Notes under the pieces: model-generated
What the model saw: the letters and a program-made list of their open reading frames with translations, nothing else
Database searches by the model: none
Told to the model about the DNA's origin: nothing
Assembly: GCF_014269395.1 (NCBI RefSeq)
Contig: NZ_JACOGK010000014.1
Coordinates: forward strand, 1-64,000
DNA: 64,000 nt
Direction: 5' to 3'
DNA from: Megasphaera hominis
GTDB lineage: Bacteria; Bacillota; Negativicutes; Veillonellales; Megasphaeraceae
Translations under genes and position numbers: made by a program
Shown here: positions 28,160-36,324 of the stretch, piece by piece
Position numbering within the stretch: the first letter of the stretch is position 1
How the letters are laid out: each line of letters starts with the position of its first letter

Positions 28160-28201
28160 AGGAAGGTCCTTCCCGTGGGGAAGAAGGGCCTTCCTTTTTT
28201 G
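28160..28201 (+). terminator. Terminator of the trp operon
   Basis: GGAAGG-CCTTC pairs with GAAGAAGGGCCTTCC, followed by six T. A second hairpin on its right serves the opposite strand. Confidence 0.9.
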
Positions 28202-28202
28202 T

Positions 28203-28768
28203 AAAAACAAAACCGGCAGACACTAGACAAATGCCTGCCGGTTACGTACTAGATGCAATTGTTTCTTTTCTGGTTCTGATATCTTTTACCTCGTTAACGT
28301 GCGATACGAACAAGAAATACATATTCGGTTACGCTTACAAATGAACCACATCAGCTTGTATATGTAAACGAAGATGTTTAGGTGATACTTTGTAAACCTG
28401 TACAGTGTAAACACGATTCTTCGTATCCATGCTTTCTGCCTTGACCTTCACCGCCGGTTAGTATCGGTTCTCGTTATTCTCACGTGCGGTATTGCTGGTT
28501 ACAGTTCTATCGTCGTTGCCCCAGGTCGGAGTGGTAAGTCAGAGCACTGTACGGCTCAACGGCAAATGACAGTCCAACGAATCACTGTGAGCTTTCTTTC
28601 CATCGGCTACGTGCCGTCTCGTTCCGTTTCTCCTTAATGCGGATACGGTTACTATCATTTCTTCACAGCTGTTAAACTCTGCCATGCCGTCCTGATTCTC
28701 TGAACCCATTGGACTCACCCCTTTCTATTTCTTGTCTATATTATACCACAATATATTCCGTTTGTCAT
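28203..28768 (-). ncRNA. Orphan transcription unit, about 530 nt: candidate large RNA or decayed gene
   Basis: On the minus strand ATGACA (28763-28768) and TATAAT (28740-28745) are 17 bases apart, a near-consensus promoter. The unit ends in a perfect 9-bp hairpin (AACCGGCAG/CTGCCGGTT, 28211-28243) followed by TTGTTTTT, a good terminator. Between them no intact gene of more than 56 codons exists. I do not recognise the sequence as any known RNA class. Either a structured RNA or a decayed gene (next entry) would fit. Confidence 0.5.
28335..28709 (-). pseudogene. Reading frame of 125 codons broken by TGA and TAA, or three small ORFs
   Basis: ATG 28709 follows AAAGGGGTGA at the right distance. 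The same frame continues to 28335 with only two interruptions, TGA at codon 57 (28539-28541) and TAA at codon 84 (28458-28460), where about six stops would be expected by chance. The last 40 codons read as alternating strands (RVYTVQVYKVSPKHLRLHIQ), which looks protein-like. No family is recognised. A selenocysteine reading is unlikely because the second stop is TAA. Confidence 0.4.
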
Positions 28769-28868
28769 AGGGAAATCGTAATATTTTAATGTATAGACTT
28801 GATAAAAAGTAATATAGTAAAGGGAAAAGACTCATTAATATTACATGAATGCATAATAAAGATGCTTT

Positions 28869-29720
28869 TTACACATTTCCCAAATAAACGTACTGCAGAT
28901 GTTTGGCTGCGATGGCCTGCAATGTTTGCAGTGTAGCTACCGGTGTAGGCGCTTCGGTCATGTGGTAGCGCGGGAAATAGCGCGTAATGTGCAAGGGTAT
29001 ATCCGGGCGCAGTGACGCCAGCCAGGCTGCCAGATTATCCATGTCGCCAGGGTCATCGTTGAGGCCGGGAATGATCAGGCACGTCACCTCTACGTGCTGG
29101 TGTGCCGCTGCTGCGCGGATCGTTTCCTTTACCGGTTCCAGTGTGCCCTGGCAGTAATGGCGGTATGTCGCGTCGTTCCAGGCCTTGAGGTCGATGTTCC
29201 AGGCATCGATGAAGGGCAGGAGCTCTGCCAGGGGCTCTTTTTCTATGTAGCCGTTGGTGACCATGACGTTGACCATGCCGGCAGACTGAATGAGCGGCGC
29301 CGTATGGCGGATGAATTCGTACCACGTGCAGGGTTCGTTGTAGGTCCAGGCAACGCCTATATTGCCGGCCTCCCGGAGGCTCACAGCCGTGCGGTATACG
29401 GATTCGGGCGTAATGGTTTCACAGACGGGAATGGCCTGGGAAATTTGCCAGTTCTGGCACCACGGGCAGGCCAGATTACAGCCGGGAGATCCGAGGGAGA
29501 GAATCTGCGTGCCCGGGTGAAAATGGCGCAAGGGCTTTTTTTCAATAGGATCTAAGGCTGCCGAGGCACACTGGCCGTATGTGAGCAGTGTCAGTGTGCC
29601 GTCTGCGTTGCGGCGCGTATGACATTTGCCCGTGCGGCCAGGCGGAATCAGGCAGTGATGCGGGCAGAGCAGGCAGCGGACGCTGCCTGCACCTTCCTTT
29701 TGATAATACATTGCTTCCAT
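28869..29720 (-). CDS. amrS: AmmeMemoRadiSam system radical SAM enzyme
   Basis: A 283-residue radical-SAM protein of the conserved AMMECR1/MEMO/radical-SAM trio, whose reaction is not established. The iron-sulfur motif CNLACPWC is near residue 79, and an N-terminal cysteine-rich segment (CLLCPHHCLI ... GKCHTRRN) precedes it, as in pyruvate-formate-lyase activases. GWAWTYNEP-type and NVMVTNGY motifs mark the SAM barrel. The gene follows the AmmeMemo fusion by 12 bases in one operon. AmrS is a family name; it does not fix a function. Confidence 0.88.
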   Translation of the reverse strand: MEAMYYQKEGAGSVRCLLCPHHCLIPPGRTGKCHTRRNADGTLTLLTYGQCASAALDPIEKKPLRHFHPGTQILSLGSPGCNLACPWCQNWQISQAIPVCETITPESVYRTAVSLREAGNIGVAWTYNEPCTWYEFIRHTAPLIQSAGMVNVMVTNGYIEKEPLAELLPFIDAWNIDLKAWNDATYRHYCQGTLEPVKETIRAAAAHQHVEVTCLIIPGLNDDPGDMDNLAAWLASLRPDIPLHITRYFPRYHMTEAPTPVATLQTLQAIAAKHLQYVYLGNV

Positions 29721-29732
29721 GGCCAGGCCTCC

Positions 29733-31094
29733 TCAGGTATACCGCGTAACGGTAAAGCGGTACAGGTCAGGATGTACCTGTGGCGGAATACCCGCCTTTT
29801 CTTTGGCAATGTCGATTTGCTGTTCCACTGTGTCGACGCCTTCGAGGTCGGGCAAGAGGAGGCCTGTGCGGGCGTGGCTCATGACGATGACACCGTATTT
29901 CTTCGGGTCCAGGTCGGCAGGCGACGAAACGGCCTCCGGTTCGCCCAGGATGTCGACGGAAATGGAGAGATCGTCCAGCTCTTCCGGGCGGACCGGATAA
30001 AAGCGGGGATCCCGCGTCGCCGCCGAGACAGCGTTGTGAATGATTTCGCCGGCAATGTTCATCTGCATGGGCAGGAAGGTGCCGATGCAGCCGCGCAGGG
30101 CAGAGCCCTTGTGCAGGGAGACGAAGGCGCCGGCCCGGTCGGTCAGCTCTTCCGGTATATCCCGCGGTACGGACATGATGGCGTGATGGGTAAAGTAATA
30201 GGAAATACTCTGCCGGGCCAGGCGCACACGGATATCCGGGATGGCACTGTCGGCGACGTGATCGGCGTCACTTTCGTTGAGGTAGAGGACGACACCGTAG
30301 CCGACGCCAAAGGGGCCTTCGTAGGAAAAGACCGGCATGGACGGATGCATGCAGCGCAGGGCACCGAAGAGAAAATACACAGAAGGCAGGCCGCACATGG
30401 CTGCTTCTTCAATGAGGCTCGCAGGCATGGCGCGGATGCCGCTCAAATCCTGACGGCGCAGGCCTTCCATGACAGTCTGGTCGAAGATCGCACCGGACGG
30501 GGAGTAGCCGTTAGGCGCTTCCGGCAGCAGGCAGTGCGACAGGTCGCCTGAGGCGATGATGCCAATGCGCCGGCCTATACGGGCGGCAGCCTGAATAACG
30601 AGGGAGCCTAAGGCAAACATGGTGCTATAGTCATCAAAGCACGGCGAGAGCAGGACGATGGAGCCGGTAAAGCCGGCCTGGCGCAGATAGTACAGGGGAA
30701 CGAAGGCGCCCTGGTCGAGGTGCAGGGGATGACCGTATTTTTCGCCCCATTCCGGATCGATACGGCAGAGCGAGGCCTTTCCTTCAGCTTGCCGCAGGAT
30801 TTCCTCAGCCAGCTCCATATCCGTATTCATGCTCATCTTGAGCTCCGGATAGCCGAAGCGGCCTAAGTCGCCGTGCAGGACCGGTGCCGTATACAAGGCG
30901 GCAGTGTTGGAAAAAATATAATTATGCGGCGAAACGATCACCAGTGTTTCCGGACTGCGCGCCAGCAAGAGCTCCGCTGCATCAGTGACGGATTCGACGG
31001 TGGTTTGCATCTTTTGCAGCTCTGCGCCGCCGATTTCCGGCAGCATAATGGGCGGATGGGGCAAAAGGGCAGCGCCGACACAGGTAGTATCCAT
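29733..31094 (-). CDS. AmmeMemoRadiSam proteins B and A fused (MEMO-like + AMMECR1)
   Basis: A 453-residue fusion. Residues 1-270 form a MEMO-like fold related to the class III extradiol dioxygenases, with possible metal-binding histidines in VSPHNY and SGDLSHCLLP. Residues 280-453 are an AMMECR1 domain with the hallmark LRGCIGTFLP and SAATRDPRFYPV. The frame opens further upstream, but GGAGG lies just before ATG 31094. It is the first gene of a two-gene operon with the radical-SAM protein, so the complete trio is encoded by two genes. Cytoplasmic; function unknown in bacteria. Confidence 0.88.
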   Translation of the reverse strand: MDTTCVGAALLPHPPIMLPEIGGAELQKMQTTVESVTDAAELLLARSPETLVIVSPHNYIFSNTAALYTAPVLHGDLGRFGYPELKMSMNTDMELAEEILRQAEGKASLCRIDPEWGEKYGHPLHLDQGAFVPLYYLRQAGFTGSIVLLSPCFDDYSTMFALGSLVIQAAARIGRRIGIIASGDLSHCLLPEAPNGYSPSGAIFDQTVMEGLRRQDLSGIRAMPASLIEEAAMCGLPSVYFLFGALRCMHPSMPVFSYEGPFGVGYGVVLYLNESDADHVADSAIPDIRVRLARQSISYYFTHHAIMSVPRDIPEELTDRAGAFVSLHKGSALRGCIGTFLPMQMNIAGEIIHNAVSAATRDPRFYPVRPEELDDLSISVDILGEPEAVSSPADLDPKKYGVIVMSHARTGLLLPDLEGVDTVEQQIDIAKEKAGIPPQVHPDLYRFTVTRYT

Positions 31095-31196
31095 AACGGT
31101 GTACCTCCTCCAAAGAGAAAATGAAACGATATATTCACTTTCTATTGTACACCATTTTTGTGAGAAAAAGCAGTAGCTTTGCCAGGCAGACACAGC

Positions 31197-31228
31197 AAAA
31201 AAGGACGCTGCCGGGCAACGTCCTTTTT
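31197..31228. terminator. Bidirectional terminator
   Basis: AAAAAAGGACG and ACGTCCTTTTT flank a short GC loop. It ends the phosphoethanolamine transferase transcript on the minus strand. Confidence 0.8.
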
Positions 31229-31238
31229 CGTGTTCATA

Positions 31239-33101
31239 TTAGTATTCTGTGTCTTCCATGAGGCTGGTCTTGCCAAAGCGCGTGACTAAATCCTTGCGCT
31301 GCATTTTCCAGCTCGGCGAAGCGATGCTCATGGACGGGTCGTAGTTGGGCGACTGCATGTTGAGGATGCCGCAGATAAATTCGTATTCCAGGTCGTTCGT
31401 GAAATACATGTCCTTGTGGGCCTTGACGACTTGGGCGATTTCCGGGTTGCGCGCCAAGTAGCCATCGGAGAGATAGCAGAACATGGGAATGCGCAGGACC
31501 TTGAAGCTGGCCCCGTCAGGCTGGCGGGCAATGTCCGGGTCGGAGCCGTGGTCGGAGAAGTAGATCATGGCGTCGAGGTGCAGGTTTTCTTTGGCATAGT
31601 CGTAAATCTGCTGCAAAATCCAGTCCGTGTAGAGGACCGTATTGTCGAAGTCGGCTTCTTGGTTGATCTTGCCGTCGTTAAATACCTGGAATTCCGCCGG
31701 ATAGCGGTTGCGGTATTCAATATGGCTGCCCATGATGTGCAGGACGACGAAGTTCTTTTCGTTGGGATTTACCTTGCTCAGGAACTGTAAGAGCGAGCCG
31801 TCGTACGTAGCTTCCTTCAGGTCGCGGTCGACCCATTCGGAAACGTCGGCCGTGTTAGCGACGAGTGTAATAGGCGTATCGGCGACGCCGACAGAACCCT
31901 GGTTGCTGAACCAGTACGTCTTGTAGCCAGCTTTTTTGGCCATGTCGATAATGGAAATAGACTGGTTAAACTGCTTGTCGTTGTAGAAATTGGCTTCCGT
32001 CAGGGCGTGTTCCAGGACGGGGACCGTGTACCAGACACAAGAGTAGGCATTGGTGAAGAGCGTAAAATGAGGATCTTCCTTTGCCGCTGTAAGCCACGGC
32101 GTATTTGGTACGTGATTCGGATTGTAGGCGTTCATGAGAGTCCGCGTTTCCGATTCGCCAATGACGACGATGACTGTGTTGGGGTACTCGGCCGGATTAA
32201 GTTGTACGGCCTGGAGAGCGTTGTATTTGCTCGTGTGGTTCTTGGCATACAGAGCAGACCGTTCCATATAATCGTGCGTATCGAGGAAGGTGCGGATAGG
32301 GAAGCACTGCGGGAAAATTTCTTCCCCTAAGGCGCCGAGAGACGGCAGGATAATGAGCAGGGAAAGAATGGGCAGGAGCTTTACCGAAAGCGTTGTCTTT
32401 GGCAGGGGCTTTTGCCGGACCTGGCAAAAATAAAAGATGGCCGGTATAGCCAAAATGACAAGGGTGCAGATAACGAGGTTAAAGAACCCTAAGGAGTGGA
32501 GGTATTCCAGTGTTTCTGCCGGGCCGGTCTGGAAAATGATGAGCGCCCCTGACGTAGTGATGCTGGAATGATACATATAGAAGTAGCCCCACTGCAGGAG
32601 AATGACGAAGAGGGACAGAAACTGGACGACCATCATGATGGCAGCGCCGATCTTCGGCCGCACGTAAAGGCGCAGGGCCATGGAGAGGCAGAAGAGAATG
32701 GCAAAGCCGTAGAGGCCGACGTAAATATCGTAAATATTATTTAAGTAGACCGTCGAACCGTTGAGTAAGGTATTGTAGCTCAGCACCGGTCCCGTGACGA
32801 TCCAGGAAATGCCAATGAAGGCATTGGGCAAAATAGCCGAAAGCGAGAGATGCTTCCAATAGAGTGCCAGGGAAAGCGTCACGACGCCGACGGCCGGAAT
32901 GAGACCGTACGTCATGGCCTGAATATTGTCCTGGCCTAAGCCCAGGGAAACGAGGAGCTGCCACTGGAAACACAAGGCGTAAATAACGCCGAAAATACAC
33001 AGAAGGTAAAATACGCGACGCCAGTTGATCTGTTGTACGAGCGAAAGCGCCAAGTGGAGTGCCGTCCCGTTGGGAGCACTGTTTTTGTGAAATAACTGCA
33101 T
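31239..33101 (-). CDS. Phosphoethanolamine transferase-like sulfatase-fold enzyme (EptA/CptA type)
   Basis: A 620-residue inner-membrane enzyme with about six to seven N-terminal spans (to about residue 275) and a periplasmic alkaline-phosphatase/sulfatase domain. The nucleophile region reads VVIGESETRTLMNAY, as in transferases that put phosphoethanolamine on lipid A or core sugar, and YFSDHGSD supplies metal ligands near the end. The ATG at 33197 lies over a TATAAT promoter, so 33101 is preferred. Together with the ArnT-like gene at 45272 it suggests a modified LPS, which raises resistance to cationic peptides in other bacteria. The acceptor is not known here. Confidence 0.82.
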   Translation of the reverse strand: MQLFHKNSAPNGTALHLALSLVQQINWRRVFYLLCIFGVIYALCFQWQLLVSLGLGQDNIQAMTYGLIPAVGVVTLSLALYWKHLSLSAILPNAFIGISWIVTGPVLSYNTLLNGSTVYLNNIYDIYVGLYGFAILFCLSMALRLYVRPKIGAAIMMVVQFLSLFVILLQWGYFYMYHSSITTSGALIIFQTGPAETLEYLHSLGFFNLVICTLVILAIPAIFYFCQVRQKPLPKTTLSVKLLPILSLLIILPSLGALGEEIFPQCFPIRTFLDTHDYMERSALYAKNHTSKYNALQAVQLNPAEYPNTVIVVIGESETRTLMNAYNPNHVPNTPWLTAAKEDPHFTLFTNAYSCVWYTVPVLEHALTEANFYNDKQFNQSISIIDMAKKAGYKTYWFSNQGSVGVADTPITLVANTADVSEWVDRDLKEATYDGSLLQFLSKVNPNEKNFVVLHIMGSHIEYRNRYPAEFQVFNDGKINQEADFDNTVLYTDWILQQIYDYAKENLHLDAMIYFSDHGSDPDIARQPDGASFKVLRIPMFCYLSDGYLARNPEIAQVVKAHKDMYFTNDLEYEFICGILNMQSPNYDPSMSIASPSWKMQRKDLVTRFGKTSLMEDTEY

Positions 33102-33396
33102 GACGTGAAACGCTGCCTTTCTAGAGAATGTAAAGGGAAAGAACGGGATTTGTAAAGATTTTGCAAAACAGATTACATCCAGTCTATTATACATCAATCA
33201 AAGATCAATACATAGTCAATAAAGAGAAATATTCGCGGTATCAGGTCTTTTTCTGCCCGGCGGGGCTGAGAAGGCCTTTTTTCTATAACACCTTGAGGCT
33301 TCTATAAAAGAATTGCTGCCAAGGAGGCCGGGAAGAGGCATAAAATGGCCTTGGAGGAAAAAACTTCAAAAAAATAAAAAAGTTTGCAAAAAAGAC

Positions 33397-33425
33397 TTGC
33401 CAAACCTCAAATCACATGGTAGAAT
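33397..33425 (+). promoter_or_regulatory. Promoter of the tRNA operon
   Basis: TTGCCA (33397-33402) and TAGAAT (33420-33425), 17 bases apart, 46 bases before tRNA-Asp. A hairpin CGAGGC/GCCTCG lies in the leader. Confidence 0.75.
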
Positions 33426-33470
33426 TGTTCTTGTTCGAGGCACTGAACGCCTCGGCAGGAAGTGGGAATT

Positions 33471-33547
33471 GGCCCCGTGGTGTAGCGGTTTAACATGTCG
33501 CCCTGTCACGGCGAAGATCGTCAGTTCAAATCTGATCGGGGTCGCCA
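33471..33547 (+). tRNA. tRNA-Asp (GTC)
   Basis: Complete cloverleaf with acceptor GGCCCCG/CGGGGTC, anticodon GTC in CCTGTCACG, T-loop TTCAAATC, and an encoded CCA end. Confidence 0.97.
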
Positions 33548-33554
33548 TTTTTTT

Positions 33555-33630
33555 GCTCAGGTAGCTCAGTCGGTAGAGCAGGGGACTGAAAATCCCCGTG
33601 TCGGCGGTTCAATTCCGTCCCTGAGCACCA
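33555..33630 (+). tRNA. tRNA-Phe (GAA)
   Basis: Acceptor GCTCAGG/CCTGAGC, D-arm GCTCAGTCGGTAGAGC, anticodon loop ACTGAAAAT with GAA, T-loop TTCAATT, encoded ACCA end. Confidence 0.97.
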
Positions 33631-33644
33631 AATCAATTTCATAT

Positions 33645-33730
33645 GCGGTTGTGGCGGAATGGCAGACGCGCTACTTTGAGGGGGTAGTGAACGTAAGTTC
33701 ATATGGGTTCAAATCCCATCAACCGCACCA
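33645..33730 (+). tRNA. tRNA-Leu (GAG), 3' part supplied by an integrated element
   Basis: Acceptor GCGGTTG/CAACCGC, anticodon stem CTACT/GGTAG with loop TTGAGGG giving GAG, long variable arm GAAC/GTTC, encoded CCA. From the anticodon to the end the sequence is repeated at 38686-38743 with two differences, so this functional 3' half came with the element. The changes, in the variable-arm loop and T-loop, do not break pairing. Confidence 0.95.
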
Positions 33731-33733
33731 AAA
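33676..33733 (+). repeat. attL-type direct repeat (3' half of tRNA-Leu)
   Basis: 58 bases matching 38686-38743 at 56 positions. It marks the left edge of the integrated element, in the 3' half of the tRNA gene, the usual target of tyrosine integrases. Confidence 0.92.
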
Positions 33734-33779
33734 AAGGTTCTTACACTGTCCAGCTTTGTTATGGGTGAACAGTGAGGCA

Positions 33780-33814
33780 GGCTTCTTACAGAAATGTAGG
33801 AAGTCTTTTTTTTA
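33780..33814 (+). terminator. Element-borne terminator downstream of tRNA-Leu
   Basis: GGCTTCTTAC pairs, with G-T pairs, with GTAGGAAGTC and is followed by eight T. It replaces the tRNA operon's own terminator, now 5 kb away at 38746. Confidence 0.75.
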
Positions 33815-33839
33815 TGTAATAATGGTGAATATCTACTTA

Positions 33840-34967
33840 CTACGCAAGGGCTTTCTCTATGGTGTCTGCACACTTCCTTTGTGCTTTGTCTGTGACCGTA
33901 TGGGCATATACTTCTTCAATGACTCGTGTTGTCTTGTGTCCAGTTTGCTTCTTGATATCCATAAGGGGCATATCATTTTCAATAAGGTGACTAATGTATG
34001 TATGTCTGTAGTTATGCCATTTAAAATCACTTACCCCTGTTAGCTTTCTCCATACTCTTGCTATGTTTAACAGTGTTTGCGGATGTGTGTAGCCTTCTTT
34101 TTTTTGTCTGTTGCTAATGACAATTTTCCTTTTTCCATATCTGTCAAACTGTTCTTGCTTATAGATAGCAAGTTTTTCACAAAGAACTTTTGGAATTATA
34201 ACAGTCCTGATACTGCTTTTATTCTTAGGTGTCTTTAAATAGGCTTTGCTCTTTGCGTCCTTTGTGAACGCTCTAACTATTTTGAGTGTCCCTTTTTCTA
34301 GGTTTATGTCATCCCAATGCAGGCCCAATGCTTCTTCTGGTCTAAGTCCTGCATAGGGTAAAAGATAAGCTAAAATCCATAATCTTTGTTCCTTTGTAGC
34401 GTTCTGGATGCGGTGTATCTCATCCACTGTAAAGGCCCTATGTGGTGACCCCGCTCCCCTTTCTGTCTTAGGCAAATCAAGCAACGTCATAGGATTCTTC
34501 TTGATTAGTTCGTGCTTTTCCGCTCGTTTGAATACCATGGATAAAGCACTCCTGATATCATGAATGGTAGCACTGGCAAGCTGTGAGACATCATTATTAA
34601 AGAACTGCTCTATATCATCAACGGCGATGCTGTTCAAATATTTGTCTCCTAAGGCTCGTAAGGGATGCATTAAAGCCCGTTCATTTTTAACAACTGTACT
34701 GGGTGCTAGGCTCTTTGTGTTGTGTCTATACTCTAACCACTCTTGCACAAAGTCTTTGAAAAGTATACTATCTCCCTTGTATGTTGTCTCCTGTTGTGTC
34801 TGGATTGCCATTGTTTGAAGTAGTTTCCACTGCTGACTGTTCTGGTCTTTAAGTCCTTTGTTTTCACCTTTTAAACGGGCATTTTCTGCTAGTATTGCTT
34901 GTATCTGTTCTGGGGTGTAAGGTATTCTATTGTCAAGGTTCACGGTTGTTGTCTGTGTATTTAACAT
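33840..34967 (-). CDS. int: Tyrosine-type site-specific integrase
   Basis: A 375-residue recombinase that would integrate and excise the element at tRNA-Leu. Residues 1-60 are coiled-coil-like, about 60-150 form the SAM-like core-binding domain, and 170-375 the catalytic domain with the conserved set: Arg in YAGLRPEEALGL, Lys in the beta-hairpin, HNYRHTYISHL, a second His in TGHKT, and nucleophile Tyr in EEVYAHTV. The start follows TAGGAG. It lies next to attL and points toward it, the usual arrangement. The length and Phage_integrase layout resemble Tn916-type and phage enzymes of Firmicutes. Confidence 0.95.
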   Translation of the reverse strand: MLNTQTTTVNLDNRIPYTPEQIQAILAENARLKGENKGLKDQNSQQWKLLQTMAIQTQQETTYKGDSILFKDFVQEWLEYRHNTKSLAPSTVVKNERALMHPLRALGDKYLNSIAVDDIEQFFNNDVSQLASATIHDIRSALSMVFKRAEKHELIKKNPMTLLDLPKTERGAGSPHRAFTVDEIHRIQNATKEQRLWILAYLLPYAGLRPEEALGLHWDDINLEKGTLKIVRAFTKDAKSKAYLKTPKNKSSIRTVIIPKVLCEKLAIYKQEQFDRYGKRKIVISNRQKKEGYTHPQTLLNIARVWRKLTGVSDFKWHNYRHTYISHLIENDMPLMDIKKQTGHKTTRVIEEVYAHTVTDKAQRKCADTIEKALA

Positions 34968-35051
34968 TGGCGTACGCTCCTATCTATTGCATGATAGACA
35001 AGCGTATTTCAACGCTATAAGCATATCATGCATGTTTGAATTTGAAAATAG

Positions 35052-35092
35052 ACAAAAAGAAAGAGCCTACAAACGAAAATGTTCATAGGCTC
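35052..35092 (-). terminator. Terminator after the 117-aa gene
   Basis: GAGCCTA/TAGGCTC stem read leftward and followed by TTTCTTTTTG. It separates the 117-aa gene from the integrase gene. Confidence 0.75.
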
Positions 35093-35105
35093 CAATAAAA
35101 GATGC

Positions 35106-35459
35106 TTACCATATATCAAAAGGTGTATTTATGTCTTCTAGTGTCTGTTCTATGCTCTGTGAATTATCGAGTATCTGGAACGTGTCAAAGTGTTTGAGTG
35201 AGTCCCTTAAAGCTCCTGCATAGATTGCTTTAACTAAAATGGAAATGTATATATCGTCTAAGTGTGTAAACTCACGCAATGCTTCTTCATTTAGATGCTC
35301 TCTAAGGATACTGAAAATACGCTTCTCTGCTTCTACAAGTTTAGGGTTCGTATAGGCAAGAGTTATTTGTGTCTGGATGAAATCATATAATGTTTGCTCC
35401 CTCAACTGTCGTAATTCTTCCTTGTACTTCTGGGCTTCTAGTTCTGTACGCTGTGTCAT
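35106..35459 (-). CDS. Hypothetical protein of the integrated element, 117 aa
   Basis: No family recognised. The protein is hydrophilic, has no signal or membrane segment, and begins with a charged heptad-like stretch (ELEAQKYKEELRQLREQ), so it is likely alpha-helical and possibly dimeric. AAAGGAG sits 8 bases before ATG 35459. It is transcribed from a promoter covered by two operator-like dyads, facing the HTH gene, so it occupies the place of an early gene in a phage-like switch. An accessory role in excision or replication is a guess. Confidence 0.7.
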   Translation of the reverse strand: MTQRTELEAQKYKEELRQLREQTLYDFIQTQITLAYTNPKLVEAEKRIFSILREHLNEEALREFTHLDDIYISILVKAIYAGALRDSLKHFDTFQILDNSQSIEQTLEDINTPFDIW

Positions 35460-35480
35460 GGTGTCTGACTCCTTTCAATA

Positions 35481-35537
35481 ACTCACGTTTTAGTGTGTTC
35501 ATGTCTATAAAATACACACGTTTTAGTGAGTTGTCAA
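35481..35537. promoter_or_regulatory. Divergent control region with two dyad operators
   Basis: ACTCACGTTTTAGTGTGT (35481-35498) and ACACACGTTTTAGTGAGT (35514-35531) share the form AC-CAC-N6-GTG-GT and lie 33 bases apart, about three helix turns. The leftward promoter TTGACA (35532-35537 complement) and TATTTT (35509-35514 complement) has a 17-base spacer filled by the second dyad. A rightward promoter (AAGACA, 17 bases, TATAAT at about 35558-35563) serves the HTH gene. Confidence 0.7.
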
Positions 35538-35622
35538 GACATAAAAAGAGACTCATGATATAATTTTTATTGTTAGTATGTGTTTATTGTCTTCATCACC
35601 TCTATCAAAGGGGGGCTTTATC

Positions 35623-35817
35623 ATGGAGTTAAAAGCTCAAATACAAGCTATAGCAAAAAATAAAAACATGACTCTGAAAGACGTAGCTGACAAGGCAAAT
35701 ATGTCTTACAATGGTCTTCATAATAAATTTAAACGTGGTTCTTTAACTGTAAGAGACTTAGAACAATTACTAGATGTTCTAGGAAAAGAAATAAGGATAG
35801 TAGACAAACACAAATAA
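35623..35817 (+). CDS. Small XRE-like HTH repressor
   Basis: A 64-residue protein that is almost entirely one Cro/C1-type helix-turn-helix: MTLKDVADKANMSYNGLHNKFKRGSLTVRDLEQLLDVLG. The start at 35623 follows AAAGGGGGG; the longer frame from 35578 has no ribosome site. It is divergent from the 117-aa gene across the twin dyads, so it is the likely repressor that binds them and keeps the element quiet. Confidence 0.82.
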   Translation: MELKAQIQAIAKNKNMTLKDVADKANMSYNGLHNKFKRGSLTVRDLEQLLDVLGKEIRIVDKHK

Positions 35818-35838
35818 CCAAAAATCTTCCTATTTTGC

Positions 35839-35955
35839 CGTTTTTAGCTTCTGTATGGCTCTGGGGTATAGTTGGATACCTAAAACCATGAACAAATCCT
35901 AAAAACGCACTAGAGAGCGTCTGGGGACACAAAAACGGTAAATCTGTATTTGTCT
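35839..35955 (+). repeat. Long direct repeat, copy 1
   Basis: About 117 bases repeated at 36208-36324 with roughly 90 percent identity by eye. It holds CTCTGGGGTATAGTTGGATA and the dyad ACGCACTAGAGAGCGT. Confidence 0.85.
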
Positions 35956-35997
35956 CTCCTGCTGTATTGTCTGTAATAAAAAACATGCGCCCTTTCA

Positions 35998-36057
35998 CGC
36001 TTTTTTATCCTGTAAGGCTCTGGGGGATACATTGATACCTGAGACACACCAACGGCA
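35998..36057 (+). repeat. Diverged partial copy of the direct repeat
   Basis: Shares CTGTAAGGCTCTGGGG, GATAC and AACGGCAAA with the two full copies but lacks the ACGC/GCGT dyad portion. Confidence 0.6.
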
Positions 36058-36207
36058 AAAAATTGTAAAAGGGTAGTAGGAAAAACACAAAAAAAACAGT
36101 ACATCTATGATGCAGTGTTACTTCTGCTTTGTATCTTTTCCCTGATGCGGTCAATCGACATATCTATTTGCTATATATTAGAATATACGATAATTCGCAC
36201 TGGAAAG

Positions 36208-36324
36208 CGTTTTTAGCTTCTGTAAGGCTCTGGGGTATAGTTGGATACCTAAAATTATTTAAAAATCCTAGAAACGCACTGGAGAGCGTCTGGAGACACA
36301 AAAACGGTAAATCTGTATTTGTCT
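36208..36324 (+). repeat. Long direct repeat, copy 2
   Basis: Second full copy, 369 bases from the first. An extra CGCACTGGAAAGCG dyad lies just before it (36196-36209). The whole stretch 35818-36642 has no supported gene, so together the repeats look like a replication origin or Rep-binding array. Confidence 0.85.

Noticed and set aside
28539..28541. Selenocysteine reading of the TGA in the orphan unit
   Set aside because: The same frame has a further in-frame TAA 27 codons later, and no SECIS-like hairpin was identified after the TGA.
33313..33564. Plus-strand frame of 83 codons
   Set aside because: Covers the tRNA promoter and tRNA-Asp, so it is not a gene.
35839..36324. CRISPR array
   Set aside because: Only two full copies and one partial, about 117 bases long and unevenly spaced, and no cas gene.
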